The notes under the pieces are model-generated. The model had not been told where the DNA came from. It saw nothing but the letters and a program-made list of their open reading frames with translations, and did not search any database. A stretch of 64,000 bases of DNA from assembly GCA_016803235.1 (NCBI GenBank), contig JADCLI010000026.1:1-64000 (forward strand). Direction: 5' to 3'. Both the position numbers and the translations under genes were made by a program. This document shows positions 51,451 through 59,429 of the stretch, one piece after another (within the stretch, counting starts at the first letter, position 1; every line of letters begins with the position of its first letter). Origin of the DNA: Pimelobacter simplex (lineage in GTDB: Bacteria; Actinomycetota; Actinomycetes; Propionibacteriales; Nocardioidaceae).

Positions 51451-52005
51451 ATGAGCGCAGACGTCGTCGACCTGATCATGAACGACCACCGAGAGCTGGA
51501 GAAGCTCTTCGACACCCTCCTCAACGAGCCCGACAAGCGGGCCGCCCTGGTGCCGGTCATGACCACCCTGCTCACCGCGCACAGCCGCGCGGAGGAGGCC
51601 CAGGTCTACCCCGCCGCCCGCGAGGCCGGCGGCGAGGACGACGTCGAGCACAGCCAGAAGGAGCACCTCGAGGCCGACCAGCTCGCCCTGGCCCTCTCCC
51701 AGACCGACCCCGACTCCCCTGACTTCCCGACCGCCCTGCAGAAGCTGGTGGACGCGGTCAGCCACCACGTCGAGGAGGAGGAGAAGACCGTGCTGCCAGG
51801 CATGCGAGCTCGGCTCGACGACGCGCGCCGCGCCGAGCTCGGCGAGGCCTTCCTCGCCTCGCGCCAGGAGCATCTCGGCGAGCAGCCCGGCGACATCACC
51901 AAGTCCGAGCTGGAGCAGCAGGCCGCCAACGCCGGGATCTCCGGCGCGTCGTCGATGGACAAGGACGAGCTGAAGAAGACCCTCGAGGGCGAGGCCGAGT
52001 CGTGA
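51451..52005 (+). CDS. Hemerythrin HHE-domain protein
   Basis: A 184-aa protein. The four-helix HHE domain is visible by its ligands: MNDHRELEKLF, AHSRAEEAQVYP, HSQKEHLEADQ and HHVEEEEKTVLPGM. It probably binds a di-iron centre and senses or stores oxygen, NO or iron. The C-terminal 40 residues (ITKSELEQQAANAGISG, MDKDELKKTLEG) resemble a short helical SAP- or Rho-N-like tail. I took ATG 51451, which follows GAGGAG, over an upstream GTG. The LLM gene begins 11 nt later. Confidence 0.85.
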   Translation: MSADVVDLIMNDHRELEKLFDTLLNEPDKRAALVPVMTTLLTAHSRAEEAQVYPAAREAGGEDDVEHSQKEHLEADQLALALSQTDPDSPDFPTALQKLVDAVSHHVEEEEKTVLPGMRARLDDARRAELGEAFLASRQEHLGEQPGDITKSELEQQAANAGISGASSMDKDELKKTLEGEAES

Positions 52006-52015
52006 CGGCGGCGCC

Positions 52016-52978
52016 GTGAGGATCGGCTACTTCCTCTCCTGCGAGGAGTACACGCCGGCCCAGCTCGTCGAGCAGGCCGTCGCCGCCGAGGACGCGGGCT
52101 TCGACGGACTGTGGATCAGCGACCACATCCAGCCCTGGAACTCGACACAGGGGCAGAGTCCCATGGTCTGGCCGATGATCGGCGCGGTCGCCCAAGCGAG
52201 CAGCCTGCCGATCATGACCGCCGTGACCTGTCCCATCGGTCGGCAGAGCCCGCTGCTGGTCGCCCACGCCGCTGCCACCTGCGCCGTGCTCAACCCCGGC
52301 TTCCGGCTCGGGGTGGGCACGGGCGAGGCGCTGAACGAGCACCTCACCGGTGAGGTGTGGCCGTCGTTCGACGTACGGATCGAGATGCTGCGCGAGGCGG
52401 TGTGCCTGATCCGCGCACTGTGGACCGGCGCCACGGTGGACCACCGCGGCCGGTGGTTCACGGTGGACGACGCGCGGCTGTGGACGCTGCCCGGCACGCC
52501 GCCGGAGATCTGGATGTCGGGCTTCGGCGAGAAGGCGACACGGGTCGCCGCGGAGATCGCGGACGGCTACGTCAACACCGCTCCCGGCGCCGAGCTGCGC
52601 GCCCTGTTCAGTGAGGAGTCGGGCGGCAAGCCGACCTCGGCCGGGCTCAAGGTGGCCTTCGCGCCCAGCCGGGAGGAGGGCGTCGAGCACGCCCACCGGC
52701 TCTGGGCGAACGCCGGGCTCCCCGGCGAGCTCGCCAAGGTGCTGCCCTCGCCCCGCCACTTCGAACAGGCCTCGCAGCTGGTGACCAGGGAGTCCACGGC
52801 CGACAGCATCGTCGCCGGGTCCGCGGTGGGCGAGCACGTCACGGCGGTGCGGGCCTACGCCGAGGCCGGGTACGACGAGGTCTACGTCTCCAACGTCGGC
52901 CCGTACTACCGGGAGATGATCGAGTTCTACGGCGAGCAGGTGCTGCCCGGCGTGCGCGCCACGCCCACCCGAGCCTGA
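52016..52978 (+). CDS. F420-dependent LLM-class oxidoreductase
   Basis: A 320-aa luciferase-fold protein of the TIGR03557 group: IGYFLSCEEYTPAQLVEQAVAAEDAGFDGLWISDHIQPW, FRLGVGTGEALNEHLTGEVWPSF, PEIWMSGFGEKATRVAAEIADGYV. NEHLTGEVWP is typical of enzymes related to F420-dependent glucose-6-phosphate dehydrogenase. The substrate is probably a sugar phosphate or alcohol, with coenzyme F420 as hydride acceptor. It starts with GTG 11 nt after the hemerythrin gene, so they may share a transcript. Confidence 0.83.
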   Translation: MRIGYFLSCEEYTPAQLVEQAVAAEDAGFDGLWISDHIQPWNSTQGQSPMVWPMIGAVAQASSLPIMTAVTCPIGRQSPLLVAHAAATCAVLNPGFRLGVGTGEALNEHLTGEVWPSFDVRIEMLREAVCLIRALWTGATVDHRGRWFTVDDARLWTLPGTPPEIWMSGFGEKATRVAAEIADGYVNTAPGAELRALFSEESGGKPTSAGLKVAFAPSREEGVEHAHRLWANAGLPGELAKVLPSPRHFEQASQLVTRESTADSIVAGSAVGEHVTAVRAYAEAGYDEVYVSNVGPYYREMIEFYGEQVLPGVRATPTRA

Positions 52979-53000
52979 CGGGAGCGGCACGGCGGCCGGC

Positions 53001-53948
53001 TCAGGCCGCTGGCTCGCGCTCCAGGAAGACGATCCCCTCGTCGAGCGACGGCACGATCTCGGTGCCGACTGTGCGCGCGAGCAGGTCGTCGAGCCGGTCG
53101 AGCGGTCCGATCAGGACGCGGCCGCCGGCGCGGGCGACGCGGATCGCCGCGTCGACCTTGGGCTGCATCGAGCCCTCGGCGAACGTCAGCTCGGCGATGG
53201 CGTCGGCCGACGCGGTGACGATGTCGCGCTGCTCGGGAGTGCCCCAGTTCTCGCTGACGTAGTCGCCGTCGGTGAGCATGATCAGCACGTCGGCTCCGAT
53301 CTCGGCGGCGAGCGCGGCGCTGGCCTGGTCCTTGTCGACGACGGCCTGGACGCCCACGTGGCGGCCCTTGCTGTCGAGGCGGACCGGCACACCGCCGCCG
53401 CCGACGCACACGCACAGCGTGCCGCCCTCGAGCAGGCGCTGGATGAGCGGCGCCTGGACGATGGTGAGGGGCTGCGGCGAGGGGACGACGCGGCGGAAGG
53501 CGTCGCCGTCCTTGGCGATGGTCCAGCGGTACTCCGCCGCGGCCTCGGCCGCGTCGTGCGCGGAGTACTGCGGGCCGATCAGCTTGGTGGGCCGGTCGAG
53601 GGCCGGGTCGTCCTCGAACACGACGGTGGTCGTGATGATGCCGGCGACCTCGCGCTCGCCCTTGACGGCGTTGGCGAGCTCCTGCTGCACGACGTACCCG
53701 ATCATGCCCTGGGTCTCGGCGCCGAGGATGTCGAGGGGGTACGCCGCGACGTCCTGGTAGGCGAGGTTCTGCAGGGCGAGCAGGCCGACCTGCGGACCGT
53801 TGCCGTGCGTGATCACCAGCTCCGTGGTGCGGGCCAGCTCGGCGAGCGCCTGGCACGTGGAGCGGACGTTCGCCCGCAGGTACTCCGCCGTCATCGGCTC
53901 ACCGCGACGGGCCAGCGCGTTGCCCCCCAGTGCCACTACGACTCGCAT
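53001..53948 (-). CDS. allK: Carbamate kinase (AllK/ArcC type)
   Basis: A 315-aa amino-acid-kinase-fold enzyme: VVALGGNALARRGEP at the N-terminus, ITHGNGPQVGLLALQN, CVGGGGVPVRLD, VVDKDQASAALAAEIGADVLIMLTDGDYV. It makes ATP from carbamoyl phosphate and ADP. It is divergent from the allH-ank-allF-allG operon across a palindromic control region. With oxamate carbamoyltransferase it would form the terminal energy-yielding steps of allantoin/oxamate breakdown. The symbol follows this context. Confidence 0.9.
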   Translation of the reverse strand: MRVVVALGGNALARRGEPMTAEYLRANVRSTCQALAELARTTELVITHGNGPQVGLLALQNLAYQDVAAYPLDILGAETQGMIGYVVQQELANAVKGEREVAGIITTTVVFEDDPALDRPTKLIGPQYSAHDAAEAAAEYRWTIAKDGDAFRRVVPSPQPLTIVQAPLIQRLLEGGTLCVCVGGGGVPVRLDSKGRHVGVQAVVDKDQASAALAAEIGADVLIMLTDGDYVSENWGTPEQRDIVTASADAIAELTFAEGSMQPKVDAAIRVARAGGRVLIGPLDRLDDLLARTVGTEIVPSLDEGIVFLEREPAA

Positions 53949-53977
53949 GGACGTCCTCCTGCTCGATCGGCGCAATC

Positions 53978-54011
53978 TTGGTATCCCATTTCGCTAAATG
54001 GTATACCATTT
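53978..54011. promoter_or_regulatory. Double operator of the oxamate carbamoyltransferase cluster
   Basis: A perfect 16-bp palindrome, AAATGGTATACCATTT (53996-54011), lies beside a related imperfect copy, TTGGTATCCCATTT (53978-53991). Their GGTAT elements are exactly 20 bp apart, two helical turns. Both sit in the divergent region between the carbamate kinase and allH genes. GGTATACC-centred palindromes suit a GntR-type repressor, but no regulator gene is in the cluster. Confidence 0.6.
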
Positions 54012-54050
54012 GTCGAGGATGGAGACCCCGCTCACAGCAAGGAGACCCGG

Positions 54051-54995
54051 GTGGCGGCGACGGCAGGACGGCACGCGGCACGGCTGGTCGACGCCGTCTC
54101 CGTCGATGGCCGGCTCGCCGACGTGCTGCCCACCGACGGCCGCTCCGGGACGGTCCACTCCGTGCACGCCCGGGTGGTCAACCTGCGCGCACCCGACGGC
54201 CTGCTCTGCTGCCTGTCGAGCGACGAGCTCGACGACGCGCCGCGCACGATCCGGGTCGCCGCCGCCGACTGGGCGCGGATCGACTGGCACCTCGACGACC
54301 CGGTCCGGTTCGGTCCCGCCCTCACCCACGAGTACGACGGCACGACCGTCGTACTGACCGGGGCCGCTCGCTGGCAGCCCACCCCCAGCGACGCCGCGAC
54401 GCTGGCCGCCCTGGGGGCCGACGACCTGCGCGCCGCCGCCGCCACGATCGAGCGCCAGATCCTGCCGCCGGCCCACCGCACGCCGTTCGAGCTGCTCAGC
54501 GCCGACGAGCTCGGGCGCCGTACGACCGGCCTGGCCGCGGCGGTACGCGCCGGGGACCGGGCCGCGACCACCGTCGCGGCCGCCGGGCTGATCGGCCTCG
54601 GCGCCGGGCTGACACCGAGCGGCGACGACGTGCTCACGGGCCTGGCCGTCCTCGCCGCCGCCGACGGGATGCTGCTCGAGCGGATCAGGCCGTCCCTGGC
54701 CGAGGCGGTCCTCGACGGCGTGCCGCTGGAGGAGCGCACCACCGCCGTCAGCGCCGCCACTCTCACCGAGGCCGTCGCGGGCCGCGGCCACCAGCGGATC
54801 CACGTCCTCGTCTCGGCGCTCGCCGCCACCGGCGCCGACCCGGCCCTGGTCGACGCGGTGCTGGGGGTGCGCGCCATCGGCCACACCTCGGGCGCCGACA
54901 TCCTCACCGGCTTCCGTCTCGGCCTCGAGCTCGAGGCAGACCTGCGCGAGGCGGAGCGCCTCGCGGCCCCCACCCACTCGAAGGAGACCCCGTGA
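54051..54995 (+). CDS. allH: DUF2877 protein, oxamate carbamoyltransferase subunit (AllH-like)
   Basis: A 314-aa DUF2877 protein, with VNLRAPDGLLCCLSS early and the hallmark GLIGLGAGLTPSGDDVLTGLAVL plus GHTSGADILTGFRLGL later. E. coli YlbF (AllH) of this family was assigned as a subunit of oxamic transcarbamylase with FdrA (AllF) and YlbE (AllG); I rely on memory for that. I chose GTG 54051, which follows GGAG, because it is the in-frame start downstream of the operator. The stop overlaps the ankyrin gene as GTGA. Confidence 0.83.
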   Translation: MAATAGRHAARLVDAVSVDGRLADVLPTDGRSGTVHSVHARVVNLRAPDGLLCCLSSDELDDAPRTIRVAAADWARIDWHLDDPVRFGPALTHEYDGTTVVLTGAARWQPTPSDAATLAALGADDLRAAAATIERQILPPAHRTPFELLSADELGRRTTGLAAAVRAGDRAATTVAAAGLIGLGAGLTPSGDDVLTGLAVLAAADGMLLERIRPSLAEAVLDGVPLEERTTAVSAATLTEAVAGRGHQRIHVLVSALAATGADPALVDAVLGVRAIGHTSGADILTGFRLGLELEADLREAERLAAPTHSKETP

Positions 54996-55594
54996 CCACA
55001 CCCTCAGCCGACGAGCGGTACCTCGCCGCCGCGGCCGCCGGCGACCTGGCAGGCGTCCGCACCGCCCTGGCCGACGGGGCCGACAAGGACGCCGTGGACC
55101 GGGAGGAGGCGAGCGCCGTCCTGGCTGCCGCGCGGGGCAAGCACTACGACCTGGTGCGCTTCCTGATCGGCGAGGGCGTCGACATCGATGCGCAGGACCA
55201 GACCTGCTTCAACCCCTTCCTCCACGGCTGCATCCACGACGACCTCGAGCTCGTGACGATCATGGTCGAGGCGGGGGCCGACCTGAAGCGGCTCACCCGC
55301 TTCGGCGGCAACGGCCTCACCCCGGCCGCGGAGAAGGGCCACCTCGAGATCGTCCGGTACCTGCTCGAGAACACGAACATCAACGTCAACCTGACCAACA
55401 CCCTCGGGTGGACCGCCCTGATCGAGACGATCATCCTCGGCGACGGCGGCCCGGTCCGCCAGCAGACCGCGCAGCTGCTGCTCGAGCACGGCGCCAAGCC
55501 CGGCATGACCGACGAGTGGGGCGTCACCCCCCTCGACCTCGCGCGCAAGCGCGGGTTCGACGACCTCGCCGCCGTGATCGAGCGCTACCTCTGA
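54992..55594 (+). CDS. Ankyrin-repeat protein inside the allH-allF operon
   Basis: A 200-aa protein of about five ankyrin repeats: DLAGVRTALADGADKDAVD, HYDLVRFLIGEGVDIDAQD, DLELVTIMVEAGADLKRLT, HLEIVRYLLENTNINVNL, and TAQLLLEHGAKPGMTDEWGVTPLDLARKRGF. It has no signal peptide or membrane segment, so it is cytoplasmic. The GTG overlaps the allH stop by 4 nt and allF follows after 11 nt, which shows it belongs to the operon. The E. coli cluster has no such gene. A scaffold or assembly role for the multisubunit transcarbamylase is a reasonable guess. Confidence 0.85.
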   Translation: MTTPSADERYLAAAAAGDLAGVRTALADGADKDAVDREEASAVLAAARGKHYDLVRFLIGEGVDIDAQDQTCFNPFLHGCIHDDLELVTIMVEAGADLKRLTRFGGNGLTPAAEKGHLEIVRYLLENTNINVNLTNTLGWTALIETIILGDGGPVRQQTAQLLLEHGAKPGMTDEWGVTPLDLARKRGFDDLAAVIERYL

Positions 55595-55605
55595 GAGGAC
55601 CCGGG

Positions 55606-57156
55606 ATGACCAGGCACATCGACATCCGCAAGAACACCTACCTCGACTCGGTCTCGCTCATGTCCATGAGCACCAAGGCGAACGCCGTCGAGGGCGTCAC
55701 CCAGGCCCTGCTGGGCATGGCCACGCCGATGAACAAGGAGGTCCTCGCCAACGTCGGCGTCGACGACCCCGCCATCGACGCCGCCCGGCCGAGCGACCTG
55801 ATGATCGTGATCGACGCCGCCGACGACCTCGTCGAGGACGCCATCTCGGCCGTCAACGACATCCTGGCCCGCAAGAACACCTCGGCCGACGGCGCGGCCG
55901 AGGCCCGCTACCGCACGCTCGACGGCGCGTTCACCGAGGTCCCCGACAGCAACCTCGTGCTGATCTCGGTCAACGGCGCCTTCGCCGCCCGTGAGGCCCG
56001 CAAGGCCCTCGTCGCGGGCAAGCACGTGATGATCTTCTCCGACAACGTGTCCGTCGAGGACGAGATCGAGCTCAAGAACCTCGCCCACGACCGGGGCCTG
56101 CTGCTCATGGGGCCCGACTGCGGTACGGCGATCATCAACGGCACCGGCCTCGCGTTCTCCAACGCCGTGCGCCGCGGCTCGATCGGCATCGTCGGCGCCT
56201 CGGGCACCGGCAGCCAGGAGATCTCGGTCCGCGTCCACGACTTCGGCGGCGGCGTCTCGCAGCTGATCGGCACCGGCGGACGCGACCTGTCCGCCGAGGT
56301 CGGCGGCCGGATGATGGTCGACGGGATCGAGGCCCTCGCGGCCGACCCCGGCACCGAGGTGATCGTGGTCGTCTCCAAGCCCCCGGCCGAGGAGGTCGCC
56401 GACAAGGTGCTCGGCGTCCTCGGCGCGACCGGCAAGCCTGTCGTGGTCTGCTTCCTGGGCTCGCCCCGCACCGAGTCGGGCTACCCCAACGTGCAGCTGG
56501 TCCCGGGCACCAAGCCCGCCGCACTGGCCGCCGTCCTCGCCACCGGCGTCGACGAGTCCACGCTGGACCTGCACGCCCTCAACATCCCCCTGATCGAGGA
56601 GGTCCGCGCCAAGCTGGCTCCCGAGCAGAAGTACGTCCGCGGCCTGTTCTGCGGCGGCACCCTGTGCGACGAGGCGATGTTCGCGGCGCTCGCGACGTAC
56701 GACAACGTCTACTCGAACATCCAGAAGGACCCGGCGTACGTCCTCGGCGCCACCGACGCGTCGAAGGAGCACACCTTCCTCGACATGGGCGACGACGACT
56801 TCACCGACGGTCGCCCGCACCCGATGATCGACCCGTCGCTGCGCCTGCAGCGCCTCGTCCAGGAGGCGGACGACCCCGAGGTCGGCGTCATCGCGATGGA
56901 CTTCATCCTCGGCTTCGGCTCCCACGAGGACCCGGTCGGCGTGACGGTCCCCGCCATCGAGGAGGCCAAGGCCAGGGCCGCCGCGCGCGGCCAGCACCTG
57001 GAGATCCTCGGCTACGTCCTCGGCACCGACCTCGACACCCCGGCCATCGCCGGCCAGGTGGCGCAGCTCGAGGCCGCCGGCGTGACCATCGCCTCCTCGT
57101 CCACCAACCTCGGCCTGCTGGCCCGCGAGTTCGTTGCGAAGGGTGACCACCGATGA
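55606..57156 (+). CDS. allF: FdrA-family protein, oxamate carbamoyltransferase subunit (AllF-like)
   Basis: A 516-aa acyl-CoA-synthetase-fold protein: IRKNTYLDSVSLMSMSTKA at the start, MGPDCGTAIINGTGLAFSN, GIVGASGTGSQEISVRVHDFGGGVSQLIGTGGRDLS (read in parts) and VRGLFCGGTLCDEAMF. This is the FdrA family, related to succinyl-CoA synthetase alpha subunits. In E. coli it was assigned to oxamic transcarbamylase, which converts oxalurate and phosphate to oxamate and carbamoyl phosphate. ATG 55606 is preceded by GAGAGGAC. The next gene overlaps it by 4 nt. Confidence 0.87.
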   Translation: MTRHIDIRKNTYLDSVSLMSMSTKANAVEGVTQALLGMATPMNKEVLANVGVDDPAIDAARPSDLMIVIDAADDLVEDAISAVNDILARKNTSADGAAEARYRTLDGAFTEVPDSNLVLISVNGAFAAREARKALVAGKHVMIFSDNVSVEDEIELKNLAHDRGLLLMGPDCGTAIINGTGLAFSNAVRRGSIGIVGASGTGSQEISVRVHDFGGGVSQLIGTGGRDLSAEVGGRMMVDGIEALAADPGTEVIVVVSKPPAEEVADKVLGVLGATGKPVVVCFLGSPRTESGYPNVQLVPGTKPAALAAVLATGVDESTLDLHALNIPLIEEVRAKLAPEQKYVRGLFCGGTLCDEAMFAALATYDNVYSNIQKDPAYVLGATDASKEHTFLDMGDDDFTDGRPHPMIDPSLRLQRLVQEADDPEVGVIAMDFILGFGSHEDPVGVTVPAIEEAKARAAARGQHLEILGYVLGTDLDTPAIAGQVAQLEAAGVTIASSSTNLGLLAREFVAKGDHR

Positions 57157-58577
57157 GCATCACCAGCCTGTTCTCGACCGGTCTCAAGCCGGTCAACCTC
57201 GGCCTCGACATGTTCGCCGAGGACCTCACCGCCCAGGGCGTGGAGCCGGTCCGGATGGACTGGACCCCGCCGGGCGGCGGTGACCCGGAGACCATCGCGG
57301 CGCTCGGACGCCTCGAGCGACCCGAGGTCGCCGAGAGGATCGAGGCCGCCAACGAGGAGGCGGTCGGCCGCGTGCTCGCCGCGCAGCCCTTCCTCGAGGG
57401 CTTCGGCCGGGCGATCGACACCGTGCCGGGGATGACGAGGACGACCATCCTGCACGCCGGTCCGCCGATCGGCTGGGAGCGCATGTCGGGCCCGATGAAG
57501 GGTGCCGTCACCGGAGCGCTCGTCTTCGAGGGCCTCGCCAGGGACCTCGACGAGGCCGGCGAGCTCGCCGGCTCCGGCGAGATCACCTTCTCCCCGTGCC
57601 ACGAGCACCAGTCGGTCGGCTCGATGGCCGGCGTCACCAGCGCCAGCATGTGGGTCCACAAGGTCACCAACCGCACCCACGGCAACACCGCCTACACGAA
57701 CCTGTCCGAGCAGCTCTCCAAGATCCTGCGGTTCGGCGCCAACGACCAGTCGGTCATCGACCGCCTCAGCTGGATGCGCGACGTCCTCGGCCCGATCCTG
57801 GCCGCCGCGATGGAGCTCAACGAGGGCGGCCTCGACCTGCGCCTGCTCCTGTCCCAGGCCCTGCACATGGGCGACGAGGCGCACAACCGCAACGTCGCCG
57901 GTACGACGCTGCTGATCCAGGCGCTCGCGCCCTACATCCTCGAGACGGACTTCACCACGAAGGAGAAGCGCGAGGTCTTCGACTTCGTCGCGTCCTCGGA
58001 CTACTTCTCCGGCCCGACCTGGATGGTCACCGCCAAGGCCGCGATGGACGCTGCCGCAGGCATCGAGAACTCGACCGTCGTGACGGCCATGTGCCGCAAC
58101 GGCGTCGACTTCGGCGTGCGCGTCTCGGGCACCGGCGACCAGTGGTTCACCGGTCCGGCCCAACAGGTCGTCGGCCCGATGTTCGCCGGCTACACCGAGG
58201 CCGACTCCGGCCTCGACATGGGCGACTCGGCGATCACCGAGACCTTCGGCATCGGCGGCTTCGCGATGGCTGCGGCTCCTGCGATCGTCGCGCTCGTCGG
58301 CGGCACCGTGCAGGACGCGATGGGCTACTCGAGGACGATGAACGCCATCACCACGACCAACAACCCCAACGTCACGATCCCGGCGCTGGACTTCATGGGC
58401 GTGCCGACCGGCATCGACGTCCGCAAGGTCATCGAGACCGGCATCCTGCCGCTGATCAACACCGCCATCGCGCACAAGGACCCGGGCATCGGCATGATCG
58501 GAGCCGGCATCGTCCACCCGCCTCTCGAGGCGTTCCAGCAGGCGATCGTCACTCTCGCCGACACCATCGGCGCCTGA
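57153..58577 (+). CDS. allG: DUF1116 protein, oxamate carbamoyltransferase subunit (AllG-like)
   Basis: A 474-aa DUF1116 protein: LFSTGLKPVNLGLDMFAEDL, HAGPPIGWERMSGPMKGAVTGAL, FSPCHEHQSVGSMAGVTSASMWV and NEGGLDLRLLLSQALHMGDEAHNRN. It matches E. coli YlbE (AllG), the third subunit of oxamic transcarbamylase. The ATG overlaps the allF stop as ATGA. It is the last gene of the operon; no clear terminator is visible in the following 137 nt. Confidence 0.87.
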   Translation: MSITSLFSTGLKPVNLGLDMFAEDLTAQGVEPVRMDWTPPGGGDPETIAALGRLERPEVAERIEAANEEAVGRVLAAQPFLEGFGRAIDTVPGMTRTTILHAGPPIGWERMSGPMKGAVTGALVFEGLARDLDEAGELAGSGEITFSPCHEHQSVGSMAGVTSASMWVHKVTNRTHGNTAYTNLSEQLSKILRFGANDQSVIDRLSWMRDVLGPILAAAMELNEGGLDLRLLLSQALHMGDEAHNRNVAGTTLLIQALAPYILETDFTTKEKREVFDFVASSDYFSGPTWMVTAKAAMDAAAGIENSTVVTAMCRNGVDFGVRVSGTGDQWFTGPAQQVVGPMFAGYTEADSGLDMGDSAITETFGIGGFAMAAAPAIVALVGGTVQDAMGYSRTMNAITTTNNPNVTIPALDFMGVPTGIDVRKVIETGILPLINTAIAHKDPGIGMIGAGIVHPPLEAFQQAIVTLADTIGA

Positions 58578-58714
58578 AGGGACGGGTGCACGTCCACGAC
58601 CTCCTGCGTCAACGACCTGGTCGACTCCCCCGGAGCCGAGGCCGGGCACCGCAGCACCGTCACGTTCCCGCGCCGAACCGGTGGGGGCGCAGTGAGGCCG
58701 GCCGCCCCGTCGCC

Positions 58715-59416
58715 CTACCTCACGGCCATGCCGCCGCCGAAGGCGTCGGCCACCGCACGGCCGCGGAACACCCGGTACTCCAGCGGCGACGGCTCCCCGA
58801 AGGCACCGGCCGGGACCGCGCCGCCGGCGACGATGAGGTTGCCCTCGCGCCTGCCCTTGAGCGTCGCCGGCTCGGCGCCGACGGCGACCTCGCCGAGCTC
58901 GCGGACGGCGGCGACGAAGGACCGCACCCGCGGGTACGGCGGCCGGTCGACCAGGTTCGCCACGAACATTCCCTCCGGTGCCAGCACCCGGCCCACCTGC
59001 TCGACGAAGCCGGCCGAGGTCAGCGACGCGGGCACCTTGCCCCCGGCGAAGGCGTCGAGGACGACCACGTCCTGGGAGTCGTCACGCACGGCGAGGATGC
59101 CGGTCTCGCCGTCGACGGGCCGGACCTTGATCCCGCTGCGGGGCGGGAGCGGCGCCTCGGCCCGGACCCGCTCGACCACCTCGGCCGCGGGTTCCAGCAC
59201 GACCTGCGGCGACCGCGGCCGGGTGGCGGCGACGTACCGCGGCAGGGTCATCGCCGCGCCGCCGATGTGCAGCACCCGCAGCGGTCCCGTCGGCATGGCG
59301 TCGACGAGGTCGCCCATCCGGCGGACGTAGTCGAACACCAGGCGGGTCGGGTCGGCGAGGTCGACGGCCGACTGCTGCATGTCGTCCATCTCCAGGACGT
59401 AGAGGTCGCGGGCCAT
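58715..59416 (-). CDS. Spermidine-synthase-like methyltransferase-fold protein
   Basis: A 233-aa Rossmann protein: RVLHIGGAAMTLPRYVAATRPRSPQVVLEP (nucleotide-binding loop GGAAMT), DDSQDVVVLDAFAGGKVPASLTSAGFVEQVGRVLAPEGMFVANLVD (read in parts). This is the spermidine synthase-like group that is common in actinobacteria; the usual D-x-G-D-G-x active-site segment is replaced by LDAFAGGKVP, so aminopropyl transfer is doubtful. The gene ends 13 nt before the LLM gene's stop region on the same strand. Confidence 0.78.
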   Translation of the reverse strand: MARDLYVLEMDDMQQSAVDLADPTRLVFDYVRRMGDLVDAMPTGPLRVLHIGGAAMTLPRYVAATRPRSPQVVLEPAAEVVERVRAEAPLPPRSGIKVRPVDGETGILAVRDDSQDVVVLDAFAGGKVPASLTSAGFVEQVGRVLAPEGMFVANLVDRPPYPRVRSFVAAVRELGEVAVGAEPATLKGRREGNLIVAGGAVPAGAFGEPSPLEYRVFRGRAVADAFGGGMAVR

Positions 59417-59429
59417 GACCTGCCCGAGA

